Below, piece after piece: positions 51,391-60,955 of a DNA stretch of 64,000 nucleotides. The DNA comes from Micropterus salmoides (taxonomy: Eukaryota > Chordata > Actinopteri > Centrarchiformes > Centrarchidae). Within the stretch, counting starts at the first letter, position 1; each line of letters starts with the position of its first letter. Both the position numbers and the translations under genes were made by a program. The stretch is from NCBI RefSeq assembly GCF_014851395.1, contig NW_024044459.1:25904164-25968163 (forward strand), read 5' to 3'. The notes below the pieces were generated by a model, which saw only the letters and a list, made by a program, of their open reading frames with translations, searched no databases and was not told where the DNA came from.

Positions 51391-51720
51391 ATTAACCCCC
51401 AAGGAAGTAAATGGTCCAAGAGAGACCTTGCTGTAATTTATTATGTGGATTACATGAACTTCTTTCACTCCTATGCCAATTGATGCTCAAACTTCTGCTG
51501 TGTGTGACGAGGAACCTCTTTCCAGAGAAGAGGCTTTAATTGTACTTACCCATGCTGTATTAGTCATGCCTCAGCTCGGCTTGTCTATCCAAAATCCATT
51601 ACCTATGCCTGAGGAGGCCTTGTTAGTCCAAAATTGACTGCTAATTACACAACATTATGATACATAGGCCTCATCTTGCTGTAATCACAGTAATTAAGGA
51701 AAGGAAGTCGGCCTACATGA
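51391..51720. promoter_or_regulatory. Candidate regulatory block rich in TAAT cores
   Basis: A repeat-free stretch with at least six homeodomain-type cores: CCAATTAACC, GTAATTTATTATG, CCAATTGATG, TTTAATTGTAC, GCTAATTACAC and GTAATTAAGG. It lies between CT-rich and CA-rich low-complexity DNA. The call is from motif density only. Confidence 0.25.
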
Positions 51721-51825
51721 GCAGGGAGGCAGAAGAACCACGACTGTGGAGAACAAAAGATTCAAATTCTATATCCTATCCTAGCATCCACCTTAAACGT
51801 CCTTCAAAATACACATGCGTTAATG

Positions 51826-51831
<6 letters not shown>

Positions 51832-51859
<28 letters not shown>
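51832..51859. repeat. (CA)n microsatellite
   Basis: CA run of 28 bases followed by ATATATATG. Confidence 0.93.
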
Positions 51860-51866
<7 letters not shown>

Positions 51867-52082
51867 GTATCTCACACGTCAGTTAGAAAGTTGTGACTGC
51901 ATCACTGATCTGTTGCCTCGCATGAACTGAGGGGGAGCGTGCACACACAGAGCATGAGTAATGAAACGCTTCACACTCATTTGGCTTTTGCACTTCAAAT
52001 GAGATTGGCACGGCGCAGCGTCTAAAACACAACCATTAGATCTATAATGACTCCACAGCCTACTCCCCGGAGTAGGACTGTC

Positions 52083-52137
52083 TACACACACACACACACA
52101 CATACACACACACAAACACACACACACACACATACAG
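52083..52137. repeat. Imperfect (CA)n microsatellite
   Basis: CA repeat interrupted twice by T or A substitutions over 55 bases. A purine tract (52216-52256) and GA/CT runs (52310-52330, 52450-52480, 52629-52660) follow. Confidence 0.93.
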
Positions 52138-53054
52138 CACCCTCCCAGCCCCCCAAATAGTCTATGTATTATGCATTTCACCCATCTGCCACTCTGTGAG
52201 CACTCTATCCCAAGGGGAAGAGAGGGGAGGAGAGGGGGAGGAGAAGAGAGGGAGGAAATCACAGCTGGATGCAGGAGAGACAGAGAGGCTGTGAGCTCCC
52301 TCCCCTTCCCTCTCCCTCTCTCTCTCCATCTGTATATCTGTCAGGTTGCTGGAATGTGAGGGGCTCACCTATGTTTGGGCTTCTTCCTCACAGACAGGTA
52401 TGAGCATATGGCTCTGGAGTATGAGTGATTTATAGACGCCCATACCTTCTCGCTCTCTCTCTCTCTCTGTCTCTCTCTCACTCCATGTGTGTTTACAACT
52501 GGAGGTTGTGGATGGCCCAGCAGTAGACGGAAGCTGACCATCTGTAGCCGCAAGACTCAAAATATCTGTGAAGCTTCAGTGTGTGTAAGCATGTAACCTG
52601 CTTGTGTGCGTGTGGGTGTGTATGTGTGCGAGAGAGAGACAGAGAGAAAGAGAAAGGGAGGCGTCTGTTTGTGTAATGTGATCACAGTAGCAGAAAGCAA
52701 TGTTTAAGTAGATGAACAATTATCACCAGCACTACATTCCTTATCAGATGTACATGCTTGAAAATGTCCCAGTTTCTGCAAGTGACGCACTCATGTTTAC
52801 ACATAAAGGCGCTTCTTATTACCAAAATGAGTTAGTAGAATCACAAGGCTTCTGCTTATTTACCACAATGTTAGCTGGCAAACTGAGTGACAAAACAAGT
52901 TTCACTGCAGAGCGAGCTGGAGGCGAGAAGGGAGCAGTTTTAATAGTGTGTCTTTGTCTCACAGCTGCCAAACATTCACCGTGACCCAGACCAAACTGCA
53001 ACCCCATGATCCTCATCTGCCCTATTACATCCTTCAGCTGTTTCCTTCTTACTG

Positions 53055-53058
<4 letters not shown>

Positions 53059-53098
<40 letters not shown>
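53059..53098. repeat. (TG)n microsatellite
   Basis: Uninterrupted TG run of 40 bases. Confidence 0.96.
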
Positions 53099-53102
<4 letters not shown>

Positions 53103-53454
53103 CCGGAGAAAACAGAGGATTCGTTGTCACTGTGCTGTCTGATGCAGCTGTGTGTGCTTCAGATGTTTTTACACAAAGAAGGATGAAATGATAGATGAGG
53201 CAAATGAAGGGGGAGAGGAAGAGGATGGAGACAAAGATGATGAAGAGAGTGGAAAAACAATGTATGAATTTATCAAATGTGTGTGTGTTTTTTTACTTCT
53301 GCTTTCCCCACACTTGACTTTTGTGGCAAATTATTTATTGTGTATTGTGTTTTTTTCTGTAAGCAATGATGCAGTTAAAACAGGAAAGTGTCCCTGTGGA
53401 GTGACACCTTAGATGACAGGTGTGTTACTAAACTTATTCTATACAAAACGTAGT

Positions 53455-53880
53455 ATTCATAAAAAAGTATTCATATCCTTTAATCCCTACACAAGTCTCA
53501 CTTGAATAAAAGTACAAAAAGTTGAATCAACACCTCTCTAAAAACAGTTTAAAAAAAACTGAATATTACAACCTTCCTGAAGGAAGGATTTATTGCGAAG
53601 CTGTTAAATTAAACTGCATTAGTACACTGTGTGTGTATTTTGTTGAGTTGTGTAATCAATGACAATGCAACATATTTTATTAGCTGATCTTAGGTTTCTA
53701 CGTAAAATCAAATCTGTGAGGTAACCAGTGATTTAAGATGTGAAAATATAAATCTAGTGGTGTAAAAAGCTTGTATTTCCGTCTTAAATGTAGTAGAAGT
53801 ATAAAATATTTACAATTACCTGTACTTTGTTCATTTACTTAAGCACTGTACTTGAGTAAATTCACTTAGTTATTTTTCAT
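53455..53880 (-). mobile_element. 'AGTACTTAAGTA' teleost repeat, copy 1
   Basis: Left part has AAAAAGTATTCATATCCTTT and TGAATAAAAGTACAAAAA; right part has ATGTAGTAGAAGTATAAA and TACTTGAGTAAATTCACTTA. These are the two ends, in order, of an abundant fish fold-back repeat. The centre is diverged. I cannot give the family name with certainty. Confidence 0.5.
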
Positions 53881-54692
53881 TAATGTATATAATGTTTATA
53901 TATATATAAACAAGCAGCGATAATGAGAGAAGGAAGAACAGCACGATTAGAGAAAATAAAGGAAGGAGAGGGCAGAAGTGTGTTTGGAGAAATGGAACAG
54001 AAAGCACTATCATGATTATGTGTTATATATTCTCTCCTCTGTTTCTATTTTAAACTGTAGTGTCATGATAGTATTTTGGGTTTGCGCCAGTACCAGTCAA
54101 TCAATGCACATCAACAGGCCACTCTGGGGGAAAAAAGAGACTGGGTTTGAGAGTGTAAGAAGAGAAGGATCACTGTGATAATCTGCTTCTGTGGCCTGTG
54201 TTAAAGGATTCCTCTCCCACTGATCTGAGCTCTCTGGTGACGCTACGTTTCTCTTCAGAGTTTCAAAAGATATACTGACCCCAAGATGAGCGATCTGGCT
54301 TTCCCACTCTGACACTTTCTGCACAGAAGCAACTGAAACCAGCCCCACTCACTATCTTCTCTTTGTAACCGTGAAGTGAATGTGCAGACACAGGAGGTCT
54401 GATAAGGCCTACTCAAGTACAACACAACAAGACTTTGGCCGGGGAGAGAAACAGCTATCAAACAGGCTATTATAGGATTGGGTTTCCACGCGCATTACAA
54501 GAGGCTTTGATACCTGGATTTTATCTTTTATGTTATCGTCTCACATCAGTAATATAAACACTCACACAGACACACACACCTGCAGGCTCTACTTACCTTT
54601 ACCACCCATCTGTGAGTCAGGAATTGCGTGTGTGTGTTGTGGTGGCTGGCACTGAAAACGAGTGAGACAGAATAACTTGATATTATGTGTGC

Positions 54693-55365
54693 AGTGGTGG
54701 AATGTAACCAAGGACACTTATACTTTTTTTCCCATTTAATGCTACTTCATAGTTCTACTCCAATACAACTTCAGAGGGAATATTGTACTTTTACTCCCTT
54801 TTTAATAGCTGCAGTTACCAAATACTGTAAGATTTTCTGTACAAAATATGATCCTCTTTAAAATCATGATGCATATGTTCCCTGCAAAAATCTGTTTCTT
54901 GTGAAGTCATTTGAGTCTGTAACTGGCTCCTCACCAATTTTATCAAAACATATTTTGAAAAATCCACCACAGCAGTAAGAATGTTCCAGCTTTCCATGCA
55001 AATCAATTTGTTTCAGGTATTTTCTAAGATTAAGTTTGGTTTTCCATAATTCTAGCGCCACTATGCACTTTACTTGTTTTAAGTTATTAAAGTTCATTAG
55101 AATTAATAAGAAGTTGCAATACCGTCACTGCACTAACATGATTTGTTATTTTTGTTTTAAGAAAATAAGGGTTTTAAGACTCAGCTATATACAGAACAGT
55201 TTTGGAAAATGCTACTTACACATTATTAATCCAGTAGTATAACATGTATTTTTTCATAACACTATGACATTGTCCATTCTATGGTACTTTCACTTTTAAT
55301 TTTGTTCAAAACACTTCCTCACTTTTACTTAAGTAAAATTTGAATACCGGGCTTCTACAGAGTAG
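54693..55365 (+). mobile_element. 'AGTACTTAAGTA' teleost repeat, copy 2
   Basis: Starts GCAGTGGTGGAATGTAACCA, continues with TGCTACTTCATAGTTCTACT and TTTTACTCC, and ends CACTTTTACTTAAGTAAAAT followed by TTGAATACC. Start and end match the known orientation of the repeat, opposite to copies 1 and 3. About 670 bases; no ORF supports a transposase. Confidence 0.6.
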
Positions 55366-55752
55366 TTTAACGTTTTTGTACAGCTTTTGTACTGTGTGCG
55401 TGTGCGTGTGAGAGAGAGAGAGAGAGAGAGACAGATTATTAGAGATTTATTGCAACATCTTATCTTTCAGATAAGAAGTATGGCCTTTGACATGTTTGCA
55501 ACAAACTCTCAACACTTACACACTCTGGCACACTCACACATGCATACACAGGTGTACATGGAGTTGCGAGAGCCATTTGTTGAATGACGGGCTGTTTGGA
55601 GTTGGGGTAGGGTGAGGTGGAGAGAGGTAGAAGTGGAGAAGAGAGGCAGAGGTGTGGCGGTGAAGACAAGCTGTACGTTCAGAAACAGACTGTCTTTGTG
55701 CTTGAGGCGCAGTGAGTGAATGCATGTCTAACCAGGCAGAACAGCTCGGTTG

Positions 55753-55755
<3 letters not shown>

Positions 55756-55787
<32 letters not shown>
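55756..55787. repeat. (TG)n microsatellite
   Basis: TG run of 32 bases. A GA run lies at 55410-55431. Confidence 0.95.
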
Positions 55788-55790
<3 letters not shown>

Positions 55791-55829
55791 GAGGGTGAGT
55801 TAGTTTCAGCATCTCCAGGTCTCAGCTGT

Positions 55830-56060
55830 GGTGTAATTGATTAAATGAATTAGTATGAAATGCAGAATTAAACTCCTTGAATAGCGTCATATGTTATCTA
55901 GGGTTACATCTGTGTGTCTATGTAGGCGGATGTGTGATTAGAATTAAATATGAAATTAGTCTTGATAAATAGCACCACACACACATAATTAAATTAACCA
56001 CTCTGTGTTCAGATGTGTTAGCATAAATGAAATGTTCACCTCGTGTGTTTCATCCTGCAG
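55830..56060. promoter_or_regulatory. Candidate AT-rich regulatory block
   Basis: Repeat-free and dense in homeodomain-type cores: GTAATTGATTAAATGAATTA, GATTAGAATTAAATATG, CTTGATAAATAG and CATAATTAAATTAACC. About 5 kb upstream of rgmb. Motif density only. Confidence 0.22.
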
Positions 56061-56159
56061 AGGGGTGGCAGGTTGGTCAGAGAAGCTGTCTTAAAAGGCT
56101 GCTTGTTTAATTTCTGTCATTGTTTGGTGTCCAGGACGTACAGCTGGATGGCAAATTAA

Positions 56160-56290
56160 AGTAAAAAGATGCATAAAATGTCTTAGAAAGGTGTTGGGCC
56201 ACCACAAGCCAGCACACATTCTCCATGTCTCTGGACCTCTACTGGAGGGATGAACACCATTCTTCTAAAAGATATTCCCTGATTTAGTGG
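56160..56290. repeat. Dispersed repeat fragment
   Basis: GGTGTTGGGCCACCACAAGC and CTCTACTGGAGGGATGAACA with CCATTCTTCTAAAAGATATT are phrases I associate with a widespread fish interspersed repeat. It abuts the transposase relic that follows. Confidence 0.4.
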
Positions 56291-56389
56291 GCCAGATCAG
56301 TCTGTAACAGAAAATTACTTGGGCCGGAATGACTGCCAGTATTACTGGGGAGATCACTGGTTTCTCAGCTAAGAGGCTTTGTGTAGCAG

Positions 56390-57579
56390 GGAGATGGGTG
56401 AAGTCTTGCTTTTGCACTTGTCCCACGAGCAGTGCTAATTTCACCTCAAAAGCTTATGTGGGAATACATGTCAAATATTAGTTTCTCCTTGCCTTGGAGT
56501 TGCAATATGAGGCCCTTGAACATTTCTGTCACATCTGTTAAATAGAATAAAAAATAGGCTAGGTTCCGTTTCCATTCTGTGTCGATCAGTTCTGGGACAG
56601 TTTTGCCCTTTGTCAGAAGAAAGGCATTGATTTTGGGTAGGGCTCATAAAAATGCCTCAAAGCTCTGCCGTTTAACCATCAGACTTCTGTGTGGTAAAGC
56701 ACATCTCCATGAGCAGACTCTGCCTGGGAGAGAAAAGCTTGGAACTGCCTGTGTTTAAGTCTGTTTGCTCTGAAGAAGTTTATACATTACACCATCACCT
56801 TCATGACAGATTCCCACTTCAGAACTTCGCAGTACAGTGAGACAAGACCTCTTTTTTCCATTTATCTATTCAAGCATCCTATGACTCCCCTCAACGCAAC
56901 AACCTTACTAGGAGCCCCGGCAGCCCTGATGCTGGCCAGCTTAGACCAGCCTAAATCCGGCTCTCCCATTGGTTGGCACACTTTATCAAAAATAACCTCC
57001 CCTGTCATGGTACCTTTGAAACTTTGTAGGATGAAGAAAAATAAGCACCTGTCCTGTATCCTGCAGGTTATTACTCTCATCCAGTGCTAATGTAAAAAAA
57101 TTAAATTCTTCACTTTCTCCTGCAGCTGGGCATATACATTATCCCCCATTTCTTCAATTCATCTGGTGATTGTACTTGCGGACAGACTCACTGCATTTAA
57201 GACCGCTTTCGTATGGCGGCACAACTCCTCCGCAACAGCATTCATACATTTCTTGATGAACTCACCAATGAGTTTGGCTACCTGAAATCCAAGTCAACTG
57301 GATTACTGGTTCAACTGGGCTTGGCCTACAAACACAGCCGATTCTGCTTTTTAGCTTAGACACTTTGCCTGCTCTCACAGTGTTTTCTTTGAACACAGAC
57401 ACTATTTCTTGACAGATGAGACAAACAGCATCACATTTCTTTGCATTGAACAAAAACAGCATCACTTGTTCACTGTTTGTTAAATACCTTGCATCCTGAA
57501 TCAACATTTCTCTTTCCCAAACGTTTGGCCATTTTGTTGTATCTTTGAATTTTCTTGCTGGCTCGCCTGCACCTGCCAT
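56390..57579 (-). pseudogene. Decayed GTF2IRD2-like/hAT transposase-derived sequence
   Basis: Reading right to left on the minus strand, frames shift repeatedly but the order fits GTF2IRD2-like/ZBED-type hAT-derived proteins. There is a BED-like finger with CLICQEIVSVFKENTVRA (near 57430-57370), then EFIKKCMNAVAEELCRH and NAVSLSASTITRRIEEMGDN (57255-57140), then QSFKGTMTGEVIFDKVCQPM and WSKLASIRAAGAPSKV (57030-56900), then GDVLYHTEVWWLNGRAL and LTKGKTVPELIDTEWKRNLA (56700-56540) and LQLQGKEKLIFDMYSHI. No single frame is open across the whole, so it is not a functional gene. Whether it is the transposon itself or a domesticated-gene copy cannot be told. Confidence 0.78.
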
Positions 57580-57944
57580 AGGTCAGTATCATGAGCTGAT
57601 CACGATGGAACATTATGTTGAATATACCATTCTGTTCGTGTGTGAAACTACCTAATAATTAGGCTACCTTTACAATTACAGAAAATAATTAAGGGACATT
57701 TTTAATAGTTAATAGTTGAGGGAAATTTTAGTTTGAAAGCCAACCTTTATTATCAAATACAGATGATTAAAACATGTATTTAAAATGTAGTTTTCAAAAT
57801 ATATAGTCCAAAATCTCTCATAGGTAGATCGACATAGAAATAACAGCAAAGCAAGAGAGCGAGCAGAGAGAGGGGAAATGACATGCAAAAACGGATCCCG
57901 ACCAGATGTGATTCATGGCCTTAACCCCTATAAATCAACAGGGT

Positions 57945-58260
57945 GCTCAAACTTAAGCAAAAGTAGTACAACAATGAAAATACTCCACTACATGTAAAGG
58001 ACCTGCAATCAAAATGTTTACTTAATTGAAAGTATACAAATATTAGCAGCAAAAACCCTACTACTTTTTGTGCTATTGGGAAGTTGAATCTAAAACAATG
58101 CATTTCATGAACTGATTGTGGGTTTCATCTGAAAAATAACTAGTAACTAGCTGTATATAATGTATATGTACATGCATGTAATATTTGCCTCTAAATCATA
58201 GTGGAGTAGAAGTATAAAGCAGCATCAAATGGAAATACTTGAGTAAACTGCAAAAACCTT
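57945..58260 (-). mobile_element. 'AGTACTTAAGTA' teleost repeat, copy 3
   Basis: Contains CAAACTTAAGCAAAAGTAGT, ATACTCCACTACATGTAAAG, TTGAAAGTATACAAATATTA and GTGGAGTAGAAGTATAAAGC ending ATACTTGAGTAAACTGC. Same orientation as copy 1. Confidence 0.55.
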
Positions 58261-58430
58261 AAAACTGTACTAATTTACCATTCACAGCCAACCTTTGTGG
58301 CCTGTACAGCAGTTGTTTCTTTTACTTTCTCACCTATTTGTATGTTAACCTCTTTCAGGCCTGCTCTAAAGGCACAAACTATATACACATTCATACACTA
58401 CAATACAACATCTGACAAGATTTGACTCAA

Positions 58431-58431
<1 letters not shown>

Positions 58432-58460
<29 letters not shown>
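58432..58460. repeat. (CA)n microsatellite
   Basis: CA run of about 29 bases. Confidence 0.95.
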
Positions 58461-58461
<1 letters not shown>

Positions 58462-60019
58462 TCCACTGGTGAGATCAGAGGCTTCTTTCTGGCACAAACA
58501 GGAAACTAATATAATCTAATATCTGTCTGAGTTGCACACATCATCTCCTCTGGCCACATTTACTGTTAAATCCTCATGAGCTTCACAGTGACTGTGTGTG
58601 TTTATTTTACCGACACAATCAGGGAACGAGTGGCGACGACCAAACTTATGGCCTGGCAGTGACGTGAGTGTATATACTGTAGTTGAGTCATGTCAGAGTC
58701 ACACTACCTGGCTATGACACACAGCAAATAAAATATCAGCCACAGAGAAGCGACACACACACACATACTGACATATATTCACACATACGCACATACACAT
58801 AACAAGTTCAACCAGGGTGTGTAAACCTGTCCAACTCCACAACCTTTAGTTGAAAAAGGCAGTTTGGATCAGGCTCAACTTTTTGACGATATCATTTTAA
58901 AATGCGACAGCTACCCATTTGCTGTGGGTGTGAAGTTATTCATTTATGAGTTATAGTTCTAGGTGGAGGGAACAATAACGATAGCAAAGGTTCAGGCTGT
59001 TTTGCATACCGTATTTGGCTGTGTATGCAGTGTTCAGTGTCTGTCATTATGGCTGGGGGGGTGTTTACACTATCTTCTCACCTTGTACCTTCTGTACTTT
59101 TGTTCTTCTGACTTTACAGATTTATGATCGCTACAATGTGAACAGTTTAGGGTCTGTTTGTTGTTATGTGTGTGGACTGGTTTGTGTCACAGAGGCGCTC
59201 CCTTCACATTGTGTTCTGTTCTGTTTCTGTTCTCTGTTCTGTGCTTTTTGCCAATAAAGTGAGCAGAGATACAAACTCATCCTCAGACGTCCACAGAGGA
59301 GGGTTGGTGAACAATGCTTTCCATCTGCTACATAATTATTTGAAATAAAGTTGAAAGTGTGATGTTTAATTCCTGGAGGGTTTCATCAGAAAACATTAGG
59401 CCTAAACAAGAAATCAAACACAGAGTTGGCAACTGGATAGTGATTACCCACCAATTAGAAACATTTCTCCCAGAAAGAACATTCCAGCACATTTGGTCAG
59501 TGGATGAAAGAAAGCAAAGGCTTGATGCAGCAGACTAATATCTTAAAAAACAGGGAACTGTCCTGCATTAAAAATTACAGCAAGTATGGAGAATTGCAAG
59601 TCTAAATATACTCCTCAGATTATGCCATTATTTTGGGTGTAATTTTTACAACGCTAGATTGCTTATCAGAAACACTTAAAAAATCTTCATTGTCAAACAT
59701 ATAGTCTATGTTGATCTGCACTGGATATAAAACGTCTTGATTTTGTGGGTTTAGGCTGATGCAGATGTTCTTTATCGCATTTCCCTCTACAAATTCACAA
59801 GAAACAGATTTGTGATGGTATGTCATGTTGCTCCTCAGAAACGATTTATTTAGGTTTTTATTCATCTGTCTGGGAACGGGATGTCATTATAAAAACTATT
59901 ACAGTTTGCAAAGCTAATTTACATATCCACCGCAGGTTCTCACCGCACCCTTTTTTTCTATGACAACTCTCAGGCACTTAAGTAGCCTATGTTTCCTTTT
60001 GTTGTTTAGGTGGATGGAC

Positions 60020-60053
<34 letters not shown>

Positions 60054-60154
60054 CAGTAGAAATGAAAACAGGAGGGAAAAAACTATTAAGGCCTATAAAG
60101 AAATAGCCTATGGTGATCTCTTAAGCTCTGGTTTAGGTAGGTATTTTTAGGTAG
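58461..60154. other. Intergenic region upstream of rgmb, no gene supported
   Basis: Mostly AT-rich. At 59106-59119 a pyrimidine tract ends in TTTACAG and is followed by ~135 bases and an AATAAAG at 59254, which could be a terminal exon but is unsupported. An (ATT)n run lies at 60020-60052. Confidence 0.4.
60020..60052. repeat. (ATT)n microsatellite
   Basis: Eleven ATT units. Confidence 0.95.
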
Positions 60155-60204
60155 GAAGGTATTTTATTCGGCAGCCTTTTCACGCTGCCGAATAAAATAC
60201 CTTC
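60155..60204. repeat. Perfect 20-bp stem hairpin
   Basis: GAAGGTATTTTATTCGGCAG at 60155-60174 is followed by a 10-base loop and its exact reverse complement at 60185-60204. It lies about 630 bases upstream of the rgmb ATG. It may be a fold-back relic, a cruciform site or a structured element in an upstream transcript. Confidence 0.9.
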
Positions 60205-60289
60205 GGTACACACAATGATTTAATGGCATCTTACCAAGGTTTTACAACTTTTATCTCTGGCCTCTTCATTACTTTGTAGACTGCTCTCA

Positions 60290-60729
60290 CACTCCGTGTG
60301 TGTATGAGTCGCGGTAGGCGGGTTTTCCGCCAGCAGGGTTTGGTTGATTCTCTATTGATTTGTTAGAGGGGCGGAGGAGGAGGAGGAGGAGGAGGAGGAG
60401 AAAGTGAAAGGGGAGGAGTGGAAGAGAAAGCCCGGCCTGGTGACGAAGAGAGATGTGATTGTGCGTGTTTGGGACGAGAGAGGAGAGCACGGAGTGATCA
60501 CAAATCAAGGCACAAGTCCGACCGCGAAGGGAGCGCACTTCAATCACGTGGGGTGTGGGTTTGTGCAGGGGAAAAGTAAAAGTGTCGTCGGAGTGACTTC
60601 TGCACGTACTTTGTTTTCCTCCTCTCTTTGCCTTTCCACCACCTCCGCCCTGCATTCCGCGGAGCAGCTGTGTTTTCATGCCCCTGCGCACCCGAGGAGG
60701 AGAGGAAGGAGAGAAGAGTGAGGAGGAAG

Positions 60730-60760
<31 letters not shown>

Positions 60761-60837
60761 GAGAAGGCCTGGACACCACCCCTCCTCGTCCTTTGGAGGT
60801 CTGTCCACTCTCCCCTCCTGGCCCTGCATGGACGGGG
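60290..60837 (+). promoter_or_regulatory. rgmb: rgmb promoter/5' leader, CpG-richer region
   Basis: CpG-richer than the whole desert, with many CG dinucleotides (for example at 60309-60330, 60430-60445 and 60515-60530), as expected for a vertebrate CpG-island-type promoter. It includes a (GGA)n run at 60372-60400 and a (GAA)n run at 60724-60759. No TATA box is evident. The transcription start is not determinable. Confidence 0.55.
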
Positions 60838-60872
60838 ATGGGGAGAGCCGGATGCTGTTGCCGCGGGGCTGA
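60678..60872 (+). other. Upstream ORF overlapping the rgmb start codon
   Basis: A 64-codon ORF starts at ATG 60678 and ends 35 bases past the rgmb ATG in another frame. Its (GAA)n part encodes a run of about 13 glutamates. A second in-frame ATG at 60828 lies only 10 bases before the rgmb ATG. If the leader is transcribed from before 60678, ribosomes would have to bypass or leak past both. Coding value of the uORF itself is doubtful. Confidence 0.4.
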
Positions 60873-60955
60873 GCGCCTCGCCTCCCCGTCTCTAGTGCGC
60901 CGCTTCCGGCCACTGCTGCTGCTGATCATCGCTCTCTGCTGTGGTGCTCACATAG
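60838..60955 (+). CDS. rgmb: Repulsive guidance molecule B, first coding exon (signal peptide)
   Basis: RGMB (DRAGON) is a GPI-anchored cell-surface protein that acts as BMP co-receptor and binds neogenin. Only exon 1 is in the window. It begins MGRAGCCCRGAERL and carries a strong signal-peptide core (PLLLLIIALCCGA) ending HIG, with a phase-1 donor G|GTAACT. In human RGMB, as I recall, the signal peptide exon also ends in a glycine and the next exon begins with the mature CQ-rich segment. Upstream in frame, the leader reads PAWTG directly before the ATG, the same five residues I recall before the internal Met of the longer human isoform; this is unusual leader conservation and supports both identity and start. 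The human order RIOK2 then RGMB with this orientation agrees. Later exons (RGM N-terminal domain, partial vWF D-type domain, GPI signal) lie beyond 64000. Confidence 0.78.

Noticed and set aside
50959..51483. 174-codon plus-strand ORF
   Set aside because: Longest ORF in the desert, but the composition is CT-rich low complexity, with no domain or bordering splice sites I could recognise.
60287..60929. Minus-strand ORFs of 129-208 codons with Ser and Phe runs opposite rgmb exon 1
   Set aside because: Antisense of the GGA/GAA repeats and the GC-rich leader; no splice or family support.
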